Assembly: GCF_000517265.1 (NCBI RefSeq) | Contig: NZ_AYSJ01000008.1 | Location: forward strand, 39,869-103,868 | Length of the DNA stretch: 64,000 nucleotides | Reading direction: 5' to 3' | Source: Photorhabdus khanii NC19 | Lineage (GTDB): Bacteria; Pseudomonadota; Gammaproteobacteria; Enterobacterales; Enterobacteriaceae | Shown: piece after piece, positions 1 through 8,686 of the stretch | Numbering within the stretch: position 1 is the first letter of the stretch | How the letters are laid out: every line of letters begins with the position of its first letter | Position numbers and translations under genes: made by a program | Notes under the pieces: model-generated | The model's database searches: none | Told to the model about the DNA's origin: nothing | What the model saw: the letters and a program-made list of their open reading frames with translations, nothing else

Positions 1-483
<483 letters not shown>

Positions 484-487
<4 letters not shown>

Positions 488-933
488 TTGTTCCCCATAC
501 TCTTGCGCAAAGCTTCGCGTTTCGCGGCAAACCTGGCTTCCACGACCTCATGCGGAATGTCAGGGCGCGGATCATCAATACTGGCCTGGATCTGTTCACG
601 GAACCAGGCATCATAGGCGGCAGCCTCATGCGCTCGTTTCAGGGCTTCGGCGCGATCGGGTCGCCGGGCGGTAGTAATGGTGTCGGGCGTATAGTTCGAC
701 GAATCCACATCGAAACGGGCAATGCCAATGTCCTTTAGGTACGACACCAGTGTTTCAAAACGGCGGAAGAGCCGCACATTGCGACTGCGCTGCGCGGCCA
801 GCGGGCGCTCCAGCATCCCGTACTGGACCATGACGGCCCATCCGCCAGGCTGGCCGACGATGTGTGCCCCCCGGACGGCACCGGCTTCAACCAGGCGGGA
901 CAGCGTAGTGTGATCGATGGTTTCTGTTGACAT
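484..933 (-). CDS. Antitoxin partner of the RelE/ParE toxin
   Basis: A 149-residue protein if started at MSTETIDHTT (ATG at 931-933, with AGAGG upstream). An in-frame ATG at 978 would add 15 residues but lacks a ribosome site. The N-terminal part (VGQPGGWAVMVQYGM) looks like a small beta domain. The C-terminal helix ends with RPDIPHEVVEARFAAKREAL, the kind of segment ParD/RelB-type antitoxins use to wrap the toxin. It precedes and overlaps the toxin gene. Its size is larger than classic ParD; similar proteins are known as passengers of Tn3-family elements. No DNA-binding motif is obvious by eye. Confidence 0.65.
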
Positions 934-1062
934 AAAAGTGGCCTCTGTAAGAAACGCGGTGCGTTTGATAGATATCATTATTGCAAATTACTATAAATCG
1001 CACAACAATCAACAGAAGCTGGCGGTTATTGTTTACCATAACGCCACACATTACGCGCCCTG

Positions 1063-1097
1063 ACTCGTCATTTTCGAGGGTTCTTCCACTGGACCCC
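1063..1097 (-). repeat. Right terminal inverted repeat
   Basis: Complement of the left repeat at 139-173 with one mismatch; the outer end reads CCCC at 1094-1097. Together they bound the toxin-antitoxin mini-element. Confidence 0.85.
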
Positions 1098-1214
1098 TAT
1101 TTGTTGATCTCGACATAAGACATAAAAATATTACCTTTTAAGACGTGAATCAAGGACAAAATATGAACGATCAAATGAGATCATTCGTTCGAAGATAAAA
1201 TTACCTTTTGCGTT

Positions 1215-1914
1215 CGGGGCGTGATTAGTCCGTTGCTTGCTAATCTGTTCCTGCATTATGCATTCGATATGTGGATGAAACGGGAATTCCCCGTCGTCCG
1301 GTTTGAGCGATACGCTGATGATATAGTCATCCACTGCAAGAGTCATGCGCAGGCAATGATGATGTGTGGCAGGCTCAGAAAGCGTCTGGCGGGGTGTAAG
1401 CTGGAGATGAGTCCGGGCAAGACGGAAGTTGTCTACTGCAAGGACAGGGAAAGAACGGAAGCATATCCTGAAATCAGCTTCGACTTTTTGGGTTACACGT
1501 TCAGGCCAAGAAAGTCGGTCTCGAAAGAAGGAGAGCTGTCGGTGAATTTCCTGCCAGCAATGAGCGCCAGAGCTGCGAAGGCAATCCGGCAGACAGTACG
1601 GGGCTGGGATCTGAGTCACAAAACTCCGCTGTCGCTGGAAGTAATGGCCCGTTGGCTCAATCCCATGTTACGGGGCTGGGTTAAGTACTATGGGCGCTTT
1701 TATCGTTCAGCAATGAACTGTATAGCCAGTCATGTAGACCTGCACCTTGCTAAATGGGTCGCCCGCAAATATAAGCGGGTACACGGTAGCCTGGCTCAGG
1801 CATATGAATGGTTAATATGAATGGTTAAGAAGGATACAAAGCGCTAAGCCCGGCCTGTTTGCACACTGGGAAATTTGTACGCGACGTGAACGGTCAACGA
1901 CAAGAGCCGGATGA
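1215..1914 (+). pseudogene. ltrA: Group II intron reverse transcriptase/maturase, 5'-truncated and frameshifted
   Basis: The frame begins inside the reverse transcriptase domain at GVISPLLANLFLHY. It keeps the catalytic YADDIV motif, LEMSPGKTEVVYC, the SFDFLGYTFRPR motif and the maturase-type MLRGWVKYYGRFY. The fingers half of the protein is missing, so the element cannot move by itself. Near the end a 13-base direct duplication (atatgaatggtta, twice, 1802-1827) shifts the frame to an early TGA at 1818-1820. Ignoring one copy, the reading continues to SAKPGLFAHWEICT and stops at 1912-1914. The intact form would be roughly 420-470 residues. Confidence 0.85.
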
Positions 1915-1980
1915 CGGGAGACTGTCACGTCCGGTTCCGTGGGAGCGCAGGGGGGAAGTTCCCTTGCGCGACCCGATAAC
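1904..1980 (+). ncRNA. Group II intron domains V and VI
   Basis: Positions 1904-1937 fold as a 34-nt hairpin, GAGCCGG paired with CCGGTTC plus an inner stem, the form of the catalytic domain V. A second stem (GCGCAGG to CTTGCGC) follows as domain VI, and the intron 3' end is probably near GATAAC at 1975-1980. It lies directly after the maturase frame, as expected. Confidence 0.75.
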
Positions 1981-2198
1981 CCTATTTTTGGAGATGTCCA
2001 TTTCATTATGACTTATAAAACTTTAATACTTCCTAATTAATTAGTGATTATAGTTACCATAAATATAATAAGAATTACAAAATTCAATACAAATAATCAT
2101 AATATAAACTTGCTTGTAAAATTTAAATATGCGAAATTATTCATAAATATGAATATGTTTCTTCTTGGTTTCATTATACTTATCTGTTTATAATAAAA
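1981..2198. other. AT-rich intergenic stretch before the peptide gene
   Basis: Very AT-rich, with a short palindrome ctaattaattag at about 2032-2043. Apart from the candidate promoter listed next, I see no gene or repeat. Confidence 0.5.
2165..2194 (+). promoter_or_regulatory. Candidate sigma-70 promoter of the Cys-rich peptide gene
   Basis: TTGGTT (2165-2170) and TATAAT (2189-2194) are 18 bases apart. The -10 box ends only four bases before the ATG at 2199, and no Shine-Dalgarno sequence is present. If this -10 is used the message is almost leaderless; TATACT at 2175-2180 is an alternative. Confidence 0.4.
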
Positions 2199-2405
2199 AT
2201 GAAAAACAATATAAAAAAAGTAATATACTCTTTTAATGCAAAATCAAGACTTATTAATAGTATTGGCGGTGGGGCCTGTTCATGCAGTGAAGGTGGTTCA
2301 TCATCATGTGGTGGAGGATGCTCTTCATCATGTGGTGAAGATGGGCTTTCGCCATGTTATAAAATAAATCATATATGGCATTATGATACGAAAAATATGT
2401 TATAA
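2199..2405 (+). CDS. Gly/Ser/Cys-rich small peptide, possible modified-peptide precursor
   Basis: A 68-residue protein. The N-terminus MKNNIKKVIYSFNAKS is basic and leader-like. It is followed by GGGACSC, GGSSSCGGGC and SSSCGEDGLSPC, giving six cysteines in about 30 residues rich in Gly and Ser, then a polar tail. This composition resembles precursors of thiazole/oxazole-type peptides such as microcin B17, but there is no sequence identity to claim. No modification enzyme, transporter or protease is visible nearby. A second gene copy with the same KKVIYS start lies at 2570. I do not recognise a named family. Confidence 0.5.
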   Translation: MKNNIKKVIYSFNAKSRLINSIGGGACSCSEGGSSSCGGGCSSSCGEDGLSPCYKINHIWHYDTKNML

Positions 2406-2569
2406 ATATCTTTATTTATAATTATAACATAATTTATTCGTATAACTATGAAGTTTTCTATTGGATTTTTATCTGGTTAATTTTGGTTAAGAAAATTCTT
2501 AATAAAGAATAGGATTTCATGAAAACATGGAACTTTGTAAGATTTTTATTAAATAAAGAGGGTGCTAAT

Positions 2570-2644
2570 ATGAAAAAAGTAATTTATTCAACTAATAGGG
2601 GTTGTAAGCGGGAAGCCGCCAAAATTTTGCCGCCTACTTTTTAG
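2570..2644 (+). pseudogene. Second copy of the peptide gene, cut by a transposon end
   Basis: ATG at 2570-2572 is preceded by AGAGGG and encodes MKKVIYSTNRGC, matching the start of the 2199 peptide at both protein (KKVIYS) and DNA level. At GGGG (2598-2601) the sequence passes into the Tn3-family remnant and the frame runs to an unrelated TAG at 2642-2644. The Cys-rich core is therefore lost. An in-frame ATG at 2519 would add 17 residues but lacks a better ribosome site. Confidence 0.45.
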
Positions 2645-2913
2645 TGATCTTTCGGAACCTCGATAACTCCATCAGCAATCCCCTGTGCCAGTAGTTCCAT
2701 CCATGTTGCAAAGCGAAAAAATCCTGGATATTGCAGGCAAATGTAATCCATCTGGACTTTTGATGAACTATCGAGCACTTGTTTGAAAGCCTCCATATAA
2801 TCATAGCAACCCTGTAATAACTGTGCATCTCCATCCTCTGTCGGAGGAAACCGGCAGGCATAATCATGGACTATTTTCGCCAGTTGCTGCTGCTCTGCGG
2901 TTAAGTCGATCAT
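2641..2913 (-). CDS. Hypothetical Tn3-associated protein
   Basis: A 90-residue acidic protein (MIDLTAEQQQLAKIVHDYAC) with no signal peptide or membrane segment. Its ATG overlaps the stop of the resolvase gene (ATGA at 2910-2913), so the two are co-translated. Position suggests a passenger or accessory gene of the transposon. I do not recognise a family. Start and stop are clear. Confidence 0.6.
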   Translation of the reverse strand: MIDLTAEQQQLAKIVHDYACRFPPTEDGDAQLLQGCYDYMEAFKQVLDSSSKVQMDYICLQYPGFFRFATWMELLAQGIADGVIEVPKDH

Positions 2914-3485
2914 TTTTGTCCTCGTGAAAGTGTTCGATAAACAGTTGGCCGTGAGACTGAAAATAAATCAGCCAGATCGCTGATCGAGTATTTGCCCGTT
3001 TCCCGCATGCGGCACAGCTCTTTTTGTTGTTTTTCAGACAGCTTTGGCTGTTTCCCCCTCAGTTTCCCCTTCGCCCGCGCAATGGCCATGCCTTCCCGAG
3101 TACGCAGGCGTATCAGATCACCCTCAAACTCAGCAAAGGTCGCCAGCACATTGAAGAACATTTTCCCCATCGGGTCTGCCGGATCGTAGAGACTGGTTCC
3201 CAGCGCTAGTTTCACGCCCCTGACCTGTAATGCATCAGCTATCTCACGTGCATCAGGTACCGAACTCGCCAGGCGGTCAAGCTTGGGAACAACCAGCGTG
3301 TCACCGCTGCGCACGGCGGCCAGCGCCTGATCCAGACCCGGTCTCTGCCGGTTTGAACCAGTCAGCCCTTTGTCGATATAAATCCGGTCCGGGGAGACGC
3401 CGAGTTTAATCAATGCTTCCTGCTGAACGGTCAAATCCTGCCGATCGGTGGAGCAACGGGCATAACCAATGCGTATTTCAGTCAT
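2910..3485 (-). CDS. tnpR: Serine resolvase/invertase (TnpR type)
   Basis: A 191-residue protein from MTEIRIGYARCSTDRQDL; the serine of YARCSTD is the catalytic nucleophile. PKLDRLASS and the arginine-rich segment GDLIRLRTREGMAIARAKGK match the resolvase domain, and the C-terminus (ISDLADLFSVSRPTVYRTL) is a Hin-like helix-turn-helix. I start it at 3483-3485 rather than the longer frame at 3563, because the family begins here. Its role would be resolving cointegrates formed by the neighbouring transposase. Confidence 0.85.
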   Translation of the reverse strand: MTEIRIGYARCSTDRQDLTVQQEALIKLGVSPDRIYIDKGLTGSNRQRPGLDQALAAVRSGDTLVVPKLDRLASSVPDAREIADALQVRGVKLALGTSLYDPADPMGKMFFNVLATFAEFEGDLIRLRTREGMAIARAKGKLRGKQPKLSEKQQKELCRMRETGKYSISDLADLFSVSRPTVYRTLSRGQK

Positions 3486-3634
3486 AAAGTGTACGTTTAA
3501 GGGGCCATGAAAGAGATTGATATCGTACCAGTTATATGAGACAACGTCAGCAGTGATTTTCACTGAAGCGCAAATGTCATTTTTTACTGTCCGCAGAGCG
3601 GTCCTCTTACGGACATATTCAGTGCGAGGTCAGG
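3486..3634. promoter_or_regulatory. Probable resolution site and divergent promoter
   Basis: This gap separates resolvase and transposase genes read in opposite directions, the usual place of a res site. It holds an inverted repeat TGTCCG ... CGGACA (about 3589-3615). Confidence 0.4.
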
Positions 3635-4669
3635 ATGACATCCCGTCGAAAAGATAAAGGTAAAAGACTCACCGTTTTAACGGATGCAGAAAAATTCGCA
3701 CTGTATGGCCTGCCTGACTTTGATGAAGGCCAGCAGTTGGAGTATTTGTCGCTTACGGCAGATGAGCTGGCGCTGGCAAACAGTCGCCCCGAAATACTGT
3801 CGCAGATTTATTGTATCCTTCAAACGGGTTATTTTAAGGCCAAACACGCCTTCTTTCATTTTTCACCGAAGGATGTGGAAAGTGATTTCGATTTTGTGGT
3901 TCAGCGTTACTTTCGTGGGGTATCCCTTACCGACAGAACTATTACCACCCATGAATATTACGCCCAGCGTAAGCTTATTACCGACTTCTTTGGGTACCGT
4001 CAGTGGTCAGGTTCCGTTGGCCCGCAGCTGGATGCCCGCGCAGCGCAGATTGTGCATCGTGATATTACCCCTGGATTTGTTGCTACCGAACTTATCTGCT
4101 GGCTGAATGAAAAGAAAATCGTTCGACCAGGATATTCCACACTCCAGAAAATAATCAGTAAAGCACTGTCAACTGAGCGGCAACGACTGGCGGGCATACT
4201 GTTGTCCTCCCTTGATACAGAAACACAGCGCGTGCTGAATTCACTTCTGAAGAAAGATGATGCGCTGTCGGGACTGGCTGTGTTGAAGCAGGAAGCAAAA
4301 GATTTTCGGTGGCGACAAATGTCGAGGGAAAGGGATAAACGAAACCAGTTGGCACCGATATATCAGAAGGCTCGACAATTGCTACCCGAACTCGGGATTT
4401 CACAACAAAATTTGCTGTACTTCGCCAGTCTGGTCAACTTTTATACCATCCACGATTTGCGTAACCTCAAAACCGAACAAACCTGGTTATATCTGATGTG
4501 CTATATCTGGCTTCGCTACCGTCAGCTGTCAGATAACCTCACCAGCGCCATGATGTGGCACATGAAGCAGACAGAAGAATGCTCTTCATGTAGTCTATCC
4601 AGTCAAACCTGTGGTGACCGACGGGTCTGCTCAACTCCCCCTAATCCCCACTTCTGGTGCAAAAATTAA
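3635..4669 (+). pseudogene. tnpA: Tn3-family transposase, N-terminal third
   Basis: About 315 residues read as the N-terminal region of a Tn3-type TnpA: the DUF4158 start (LTDAEKFALYGLPDFDEGQQ), then FFGYRQWSG and WLRYRQLSDNLTSAMMW. The usual protein is near 1,000 residues. After MKQTEEC (about 4577) the reading continues into a short unrelated tail (CSSCSLSSQTC) and stops at 4667-4669, four bases into the 3' end of abgR. The catalytic DDE part is absent, so it is not functional. Confidence 0.85.
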
Positions 4670-5565
4670 TCACGACAATGCATTCGAAAAAGTCTAGCCA
4701 AATGTTCTCCCGCAGGAGTCAGCTTTGTATCTCTTCGTTGAACAAGACAAAAAGTTGCAAACGGCAACCGTTCTTTAAGGTTTAAAACCACAAATTGCTG
4801 ATTAAACAGAGTCTCATTAACCACATCCACAGCCACAATAGTCACAAAGTCACTTTCGGCAACTAAACTCATGCAAGCCATCAAGGTTTCACACGTCACA
4901 CTAAAGACAGGTGGATTATCCAGCGATGAGAACATCTCAAATAACCTGCGATAGTAGGTGTCTTTCGGTGTTGGCATGGTCCAGTCACAATCAACTAATT
5001 CGCCTAAAGAGGTTGCATTCACTTTTGGATGCCCTTTTCGTACAATCACTTTGTACTCTTTTTCCATCAGTTTTTCGAAGCTAAATTCTGCATCCAAACT
5101 ACCGGGATAATAGGTGTTTACGGTAAAATTCAGTTCACCTTGTCTGAGCTGAGGTAACATAGCCAATAACTGTCCCTCAACAACTCTTAACTTCACGGTG
5201 GGATAATCGCGGTGAAATTGTGTAATCACCTTCGGCATAATCGTACGTGCAATACTGCCAGCCACACCAATATTGACGACACCACCGCTCAAGCCAACGC
5301 GTTGCTGAATATCTTCCTGTGCGATTCGAAGCTCCTCAAGTATCAAACTGGCGCGTTGTAAAAAACTTTTTCCACACTCTGTCAAATGAATACCCTGGTT
5401 ACTGCGTATAAATAATTTTGCACCGAGTGAATCTTCCAGTTCGCGAATCGATTTAGTTAAAGCCGGTTGCGAGAGTAACAGAAACCGACTGGCCGCTCTG
5501 ATACTGCCATGGTGGTAAATTTCAACAAAAGCGCGCAGTTGATTGAGTTTTATTGGTGTCGCCAT
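4666..5565 (-). CDS. abgR: LysR-type regulator of the abg operon
   Basis: A 299-residue LysR protein. The winged helix-turn-helix occupies residues 5-64 (LNQLRAFVEIYHHGSIRAA, SQPALTKSIRELEDSLGAKL), and the rest is an effector-binding domain with VNIGVAGS near residue 95. It is divergent from abgABT with a 253-bp gap, the arrangement known in E. coli, where AbgR is inferred to control the operon. Its effector is not known from the sequence. The 3' end abuts the truncated transposase, so a recombination joint lies immediately downstream of it. Confidence 0.85.
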   Translation of the reverse strand: MATPIKLNQLRAFVEIYHHGSIRAASRFLLLSQPALTKSIRELEDSLGAKLFIRSNQGIHLTECGKSFLQRASLILEELRIAQEDIQQRVGLSGGVVNIGVAGSIARTIMPKVITQFHRDYPTVKLRVVEGQLLAMLPQLRQGELNFTVNTYYPGSLDAEFSFEKLMEKEYKVIVRKGHPKVNATSLGELVDCDWTMPTPKDTYYRRLFEMFSSLDNPPVFSVTCETLMACMSLVAESDFVTIVAVDVVNETLFNQQFVVLNLKERLPFATFCLVQRRDTKLTPAGEHLARLFRMHCRD

Positions 5566-5818
5566 TTTTTTCTTGCGATAACTTTTAATTATATAGATAA
5601 AGATAATTGTATCTTACTTTAACAGAATTCATTGTATACATTAAAAATCAGTAATAAAAAAACCGGGCTGTATTTAAAGTTCAACAAAAATATTTTTTAA
5701 TTATTAAAATAATAAAGTTAAAAAATAAACCAATTTAATTAAAATCAAACAAAATCAATATTGGTAAAATAAACCAAATATATTCTATTCTCCGCGATAA
5801 CTAAAAGAGATAATTATT
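5566..5818. promoter_or_regulatory. abgR-abgA divergent control region
   Basis: A strongly AT-rich gap between divergent genes. Two direct copies of AATAAACCAA sit at 5724-5733 and 5768-5777, 44 bases apart start to start, which would place them on one DNA face and makes them candidates for LysR half-sites. AAAGAGAT just before the ATG at 5819 could serve abgA as a weak ribosome site. Confidence 0.4.
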
Positions 5819-7144
5819 ATGAACACTTCATTAAACGAATCTATTCAGCAAATTGCTGGACAATTACAAAACTGGCGTCGCGATTTCCACCATTTTGCTG
5901 AATCAGGCTGGTTCGAATTCAGAACAGCAACGATTGTGGCAGATGAACTGTACCGTTTGGGGTACAGCCTGAAAATAGGAAAAGACGTTATCAAGGCTGA
6001 TGCACGAATGGGCTTACCTTCAGAACAGGCATTACAGGCGCAAGAACAGCGTGCTATTAAACAAGGCGCTCTGACTGAATGGCTACCCCATTTTTCAGGC
6101 GGGTTTACCGGCATTGTCGCGACACTCGATACAGGAAAACCTGGACCAACATTGGCTTTTCGGGTTGATATGGATGCGCTTGACCTGAATGAGGAACAAA
6201 CTCACGTACACCGCCCTCACGCTGAAGGCTTTTCCTCTTGTAATACACATATGATGCATGCTTGTGGTCATGATGGTCACACAGCGATCGGATTAGGACT
6301 CGCTCGTATATTGAAAAAATATGAAAGCCAGCTAACCGGAAAAATCAAACTGATTTTTCAGCCTGCGGAAGAAGGAACTCGTGGCGCAAAATCAATGGTT
6401 GAAGCAGGCGTTGTCGATGATGTTGATTTCTTTATCGCTATCCATATCGGCACTGGTGTACCTCAAGGAGAATTGGTCTGTGGTAGTAATAATTTTCTTG
6501 CTACCACAAAAATCGATGTCACTTATCGGGGTGTTGCCTCCCATTCTGGTGCAAAACCAGAAGCGGGAAAAAATGCCCTGTTAGCCGCCGCTCAGGCAAC
6601 TTTAGGACTGTATGCTATTTCTCACCACAGCGAAGGTAGTTCACGCATTAACGTCGGCGTGCTACAGGCAGGCATTGGCCGTAACGTTATTCCTGACTAC
6701 GCATTAATGAAAGTGGAAACGCGTGGTGAAACTAATGAGATCAATGCATTTGTCTACCATCAAGCCCTCAATATTATTGAAGGTGCTGCAAAAATGCAGG
6801 GGGTTGAATATGAAATACAGTTAATGGGAGCCGCTCAAAGCAGCCAACCTAGCCCTGTATGGGTCGATTTCATTTATCAACAGACTCAACAATATATCCC
6901 AGAGCTTTCATCTGTTGTCAAAAGCCGCCAGCAAGCTGCGGGATCGGAGGACGCGACCTATTTTATGGAACGCGTCAAATCGAATGGTGGTCAAGCCACC
7001 TACCTTATTTTCGGTACAGCACTCAGTGCAGGTCATCATAATGAACGGTTTGACTTTGATGAAAACGTGATGACAACCGCAGTGAAAACATTAGCCACTA
7101 TCGCTTTTAACCTACCTGATTTCGGAGTTCATCACCATGAATAA
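5819..7144 (+). CDS. abgA: p-Aminobenzoyl-glutamate hydrolase subunit A
   Basis: A 441-residue M20 metallopeptidase (E. coli AbgA is 436). Metal-site motifs are visible: FRVDMDALDLNE, HACGHDGHTAIGLGL, FQPAEEGTRGAKSMVEAG, HIGTG and the C-terminal AGHHNERFDFDE. With AbgB it forms the enzyme that splits p-aminobenzoyl-glutamate, a folate breakdown product, into p-aminobenzoate and glutamate in the cytoplasm. Its stop overlaps the abgB start by 8 bases, which fits co-translation of two subunits. Another M20 substrate is possible, but the A-B-T-R gene set argues for this one. Confidence 0.9.
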   Translation: MNTSLNESIQQIAGQLQNWRRDFHHFAESGWFEFRTATIVADELYRLGYSLKIGKDVIKADARMGLPSEQALQAQEQRAIKQGALTEWLPHFSGGFTGIVATLDTGKPGPTLAFRVDMDALDLNEEQTHVHRPHAEGFSSCNTHMMHACGHDGHTAIGLGLARILKKYESQLTGKIKLIFQPAEEGTRGAKSMVEAGVVDDVDFFIAIHIGTGVPQGELVCGSNNFLATTKIDVTYRGVASHSGAKPEAGKNALLAAAQATLGLYAISHHSEGSSRINVGVLQAGIGRNVIPDYALMKVETRGETNEINAFVYHQALNIIEGAAKMQGVEYEIQLMGAAQSSQPSPVWVDFIYQQTQQYIPELSSVVKSRQQAAGSEDATYFMERVKSNGGQATYLIFGTALSAGHHNERFDFDENVMTTAVKTLATIAFNLPDFGVHHHE

Positions 7145-8585
7145 TTCGTTGACTGAATTCATCCATGAATATATTGATCAACACCAAAGTGATTTTATTC
7201 ACCTTAGCGATAATATTTGGGAACACCCAGAAACCCGCTTTGAAGAAACCTTTTCTGCGGAGCTACTTGCAAATGCGTTAGAGAATGAAGGGTTTATTGT
7301 TCAGCGTGGGGTAGGCAATATTGAGACCGCGTTTATCGCCAGTTACGGTAGTGGACACCCTGTGATTTCTTTACTTGGTGAGTATGATGCACTGGCTGGT
7401 TTAAGCCAAAAAGCAGGCTGTTGTGAATCTAATCCTGTGGTTAAAAATGGTAACGGCCACGGGTGTGGACATAATTTACTGGGGACGGCTGCACTCGCTG
7501 CGGCATTTGCAGTGAAAGCCTGGCTGCAAAAAAATCAACGGCCTGGAACTGTGCGGTTTTACGGTTGCCCCGGTGAAGAAGGGGGTTCCGGCAAAACATT
7601 TATGGTCCGGGAAGGTCTTTTTGATGATGTTGATGCAGCAATTACATGGCATCCTGAATCATTCAGTAGTGCATTTAATGTCCAGTCTCTGGCAAATATC
7701 CAAACAGCATTTCATTTTAAAGGGATTGCTTCACACGCAGCCAATTCCCCTCATCTAGGTAGAAGTGCTTTAGATGCCGTCAGTCTGATGAATGTGGGTG
7801 TTCAATTCCTTCGTGAACATATCATTCAGGAAGCCCGAATTCATTATGCAGTGACTAATACGGGTGGTGTGTCACCTAACGTTGTACAAGCTGATGCCGA
7901 AGTTTTATACCTTGTTCGCGCCCCACAACTGGATCAGGCTCAAGATATTTACCAACGAGTCATTGATATCGCTAAAGGTGCCGCCTTAATGACCGGCACG
8001 CAATTGAATATTCGCCTTGATAAGGCGTGTTCAAACTATATTCCTAACCGCACGATGGAAAGAGTGATGTATCAGTATATTCAAGCCTTTGGTATTCCTG
8101 AATATACTGATGAGGAACGCCAATTCGCCGAAAAAATCCATCAAACACTGACAAAAGATGATTTACGAAATGCCAAACTCAATGCAGCGCGAACAGCAGG
8201 CGAAGAGGGTAAACGCTGGAGTGAACGACAAGGGGAAAAAGCACTAACAGATGAAGTCTTACCCTATATAGAATCGCAAGAGTTGATGTATGGCTCTACC
8301 GATGTCGGTGATGTGAGTTGGGTAACACCCACAGCGCAATGCTTCAGCCCCTGCTTTGCCTTTGGCACACCACTGCATACTTGGCAATTAGTCGCACAAG
8401 GGCGTTCATCCATTGCTCACAAAGGGATGTGTCTTGCCGGGAAAATTATGGCCGCCACCGCACTTAAATTATTAATAGACCCTGCTCTGTTAGCAGAGAT
8501 TCAATCGGAGTTCAAACACCAACGGGATCAGCATCCCTATCGGTGTCCTATTCCGCCCGATATTAAACCATCACCTTTGAAATAA
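7137..8585 (+). CDS. abgB: p-Aminobenzoyl-glutamate hydrolase subunit B
   Basis: A 482-residue M20 family protein (E. coli AbgB is 481). Key motifs are LLGEYDALAGLSQKAGC, GHGCGHNLLGTAALAAA, GCPGEEGGSGKTFMVREG, ITWHPESFSS and the late STDVGDVSWVTPTAQCF. The ATG lies inside the end of abgA. It is full length without disruption. It should pair with AbgA; the two-subunit enzyme is established for E. coli, and the role here is by homology. Confidence 0.9.
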   Translation: MNNSLTEFIHEYIDQHQSDFIHLSDNIWEHPETRFEETFSAELLANALENEGFIVQRGVGNIETAFIASYGSGHPVISLLGEYDALAGLSQKAGCCESNPVVKNGNGHGCGHNLLGTAALAAAFAVKAWLQKNQRPGTVRFYGCPGEEGGSGKTFMVREGLFDDVDAAITWHPESFSSAFNVQSLANIQTAFHFKGIASHAANSPHLGRSALDAVSLMNVGVQFLREHIIQEARIHYAVTNTGGVSPNVVQADAEVLYLVRAPQLDQAQDIYQRVIDIAKGAALMTGTQLNIRLDKACSNYIPNRTMERVMYQYIQAFGIPEYTDEERQFAEKIHQTLTKDDLRNAKLNAARTAGEEGKRWSERQGEKALTDEVLPYIESQELMYGSTDVGDVSWVTPTAQCFSPCFAFGTPLHTWQLVAQGRSSIAHKGMCLAGKIMAATALKLLIDPALLAEIQSEFKHQRDQHPYRCPIPPDIKPSPLK

Positions 8586-8686
8586 CTTTGCTCCGATAAA
8601 TACTGACTTGCTTACAGCGGCAAGCCAGCACTCAGTCATTGACATAATCAAAAATAATAACGACAGCAAACACAAAGGAAAAAACC

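Larger units (their letters stand above)
2598..4577. mobile_element. Tn3-family transposon remnant
   Basis: It contains a small minus-strand gene, a serine resolvase, a resolvase-site region and the first third of a Tn3-type transposase, in a divergent arrangement usual for the family. The left end is placed at GGGG (2598), where it interrupts the second peptide gene. The right end is lost: homology to transposase stops near 4577, next to abgR. The end coordinates are estimates. Confidence 0.65.

Noticed and set aside
2598..2640. Same transposon ends at 139 and 2598
   Set aside because: Both are preceded by ctaata and begin GGGG, but after the first bases the sequences differ, so they are not ends of one element.
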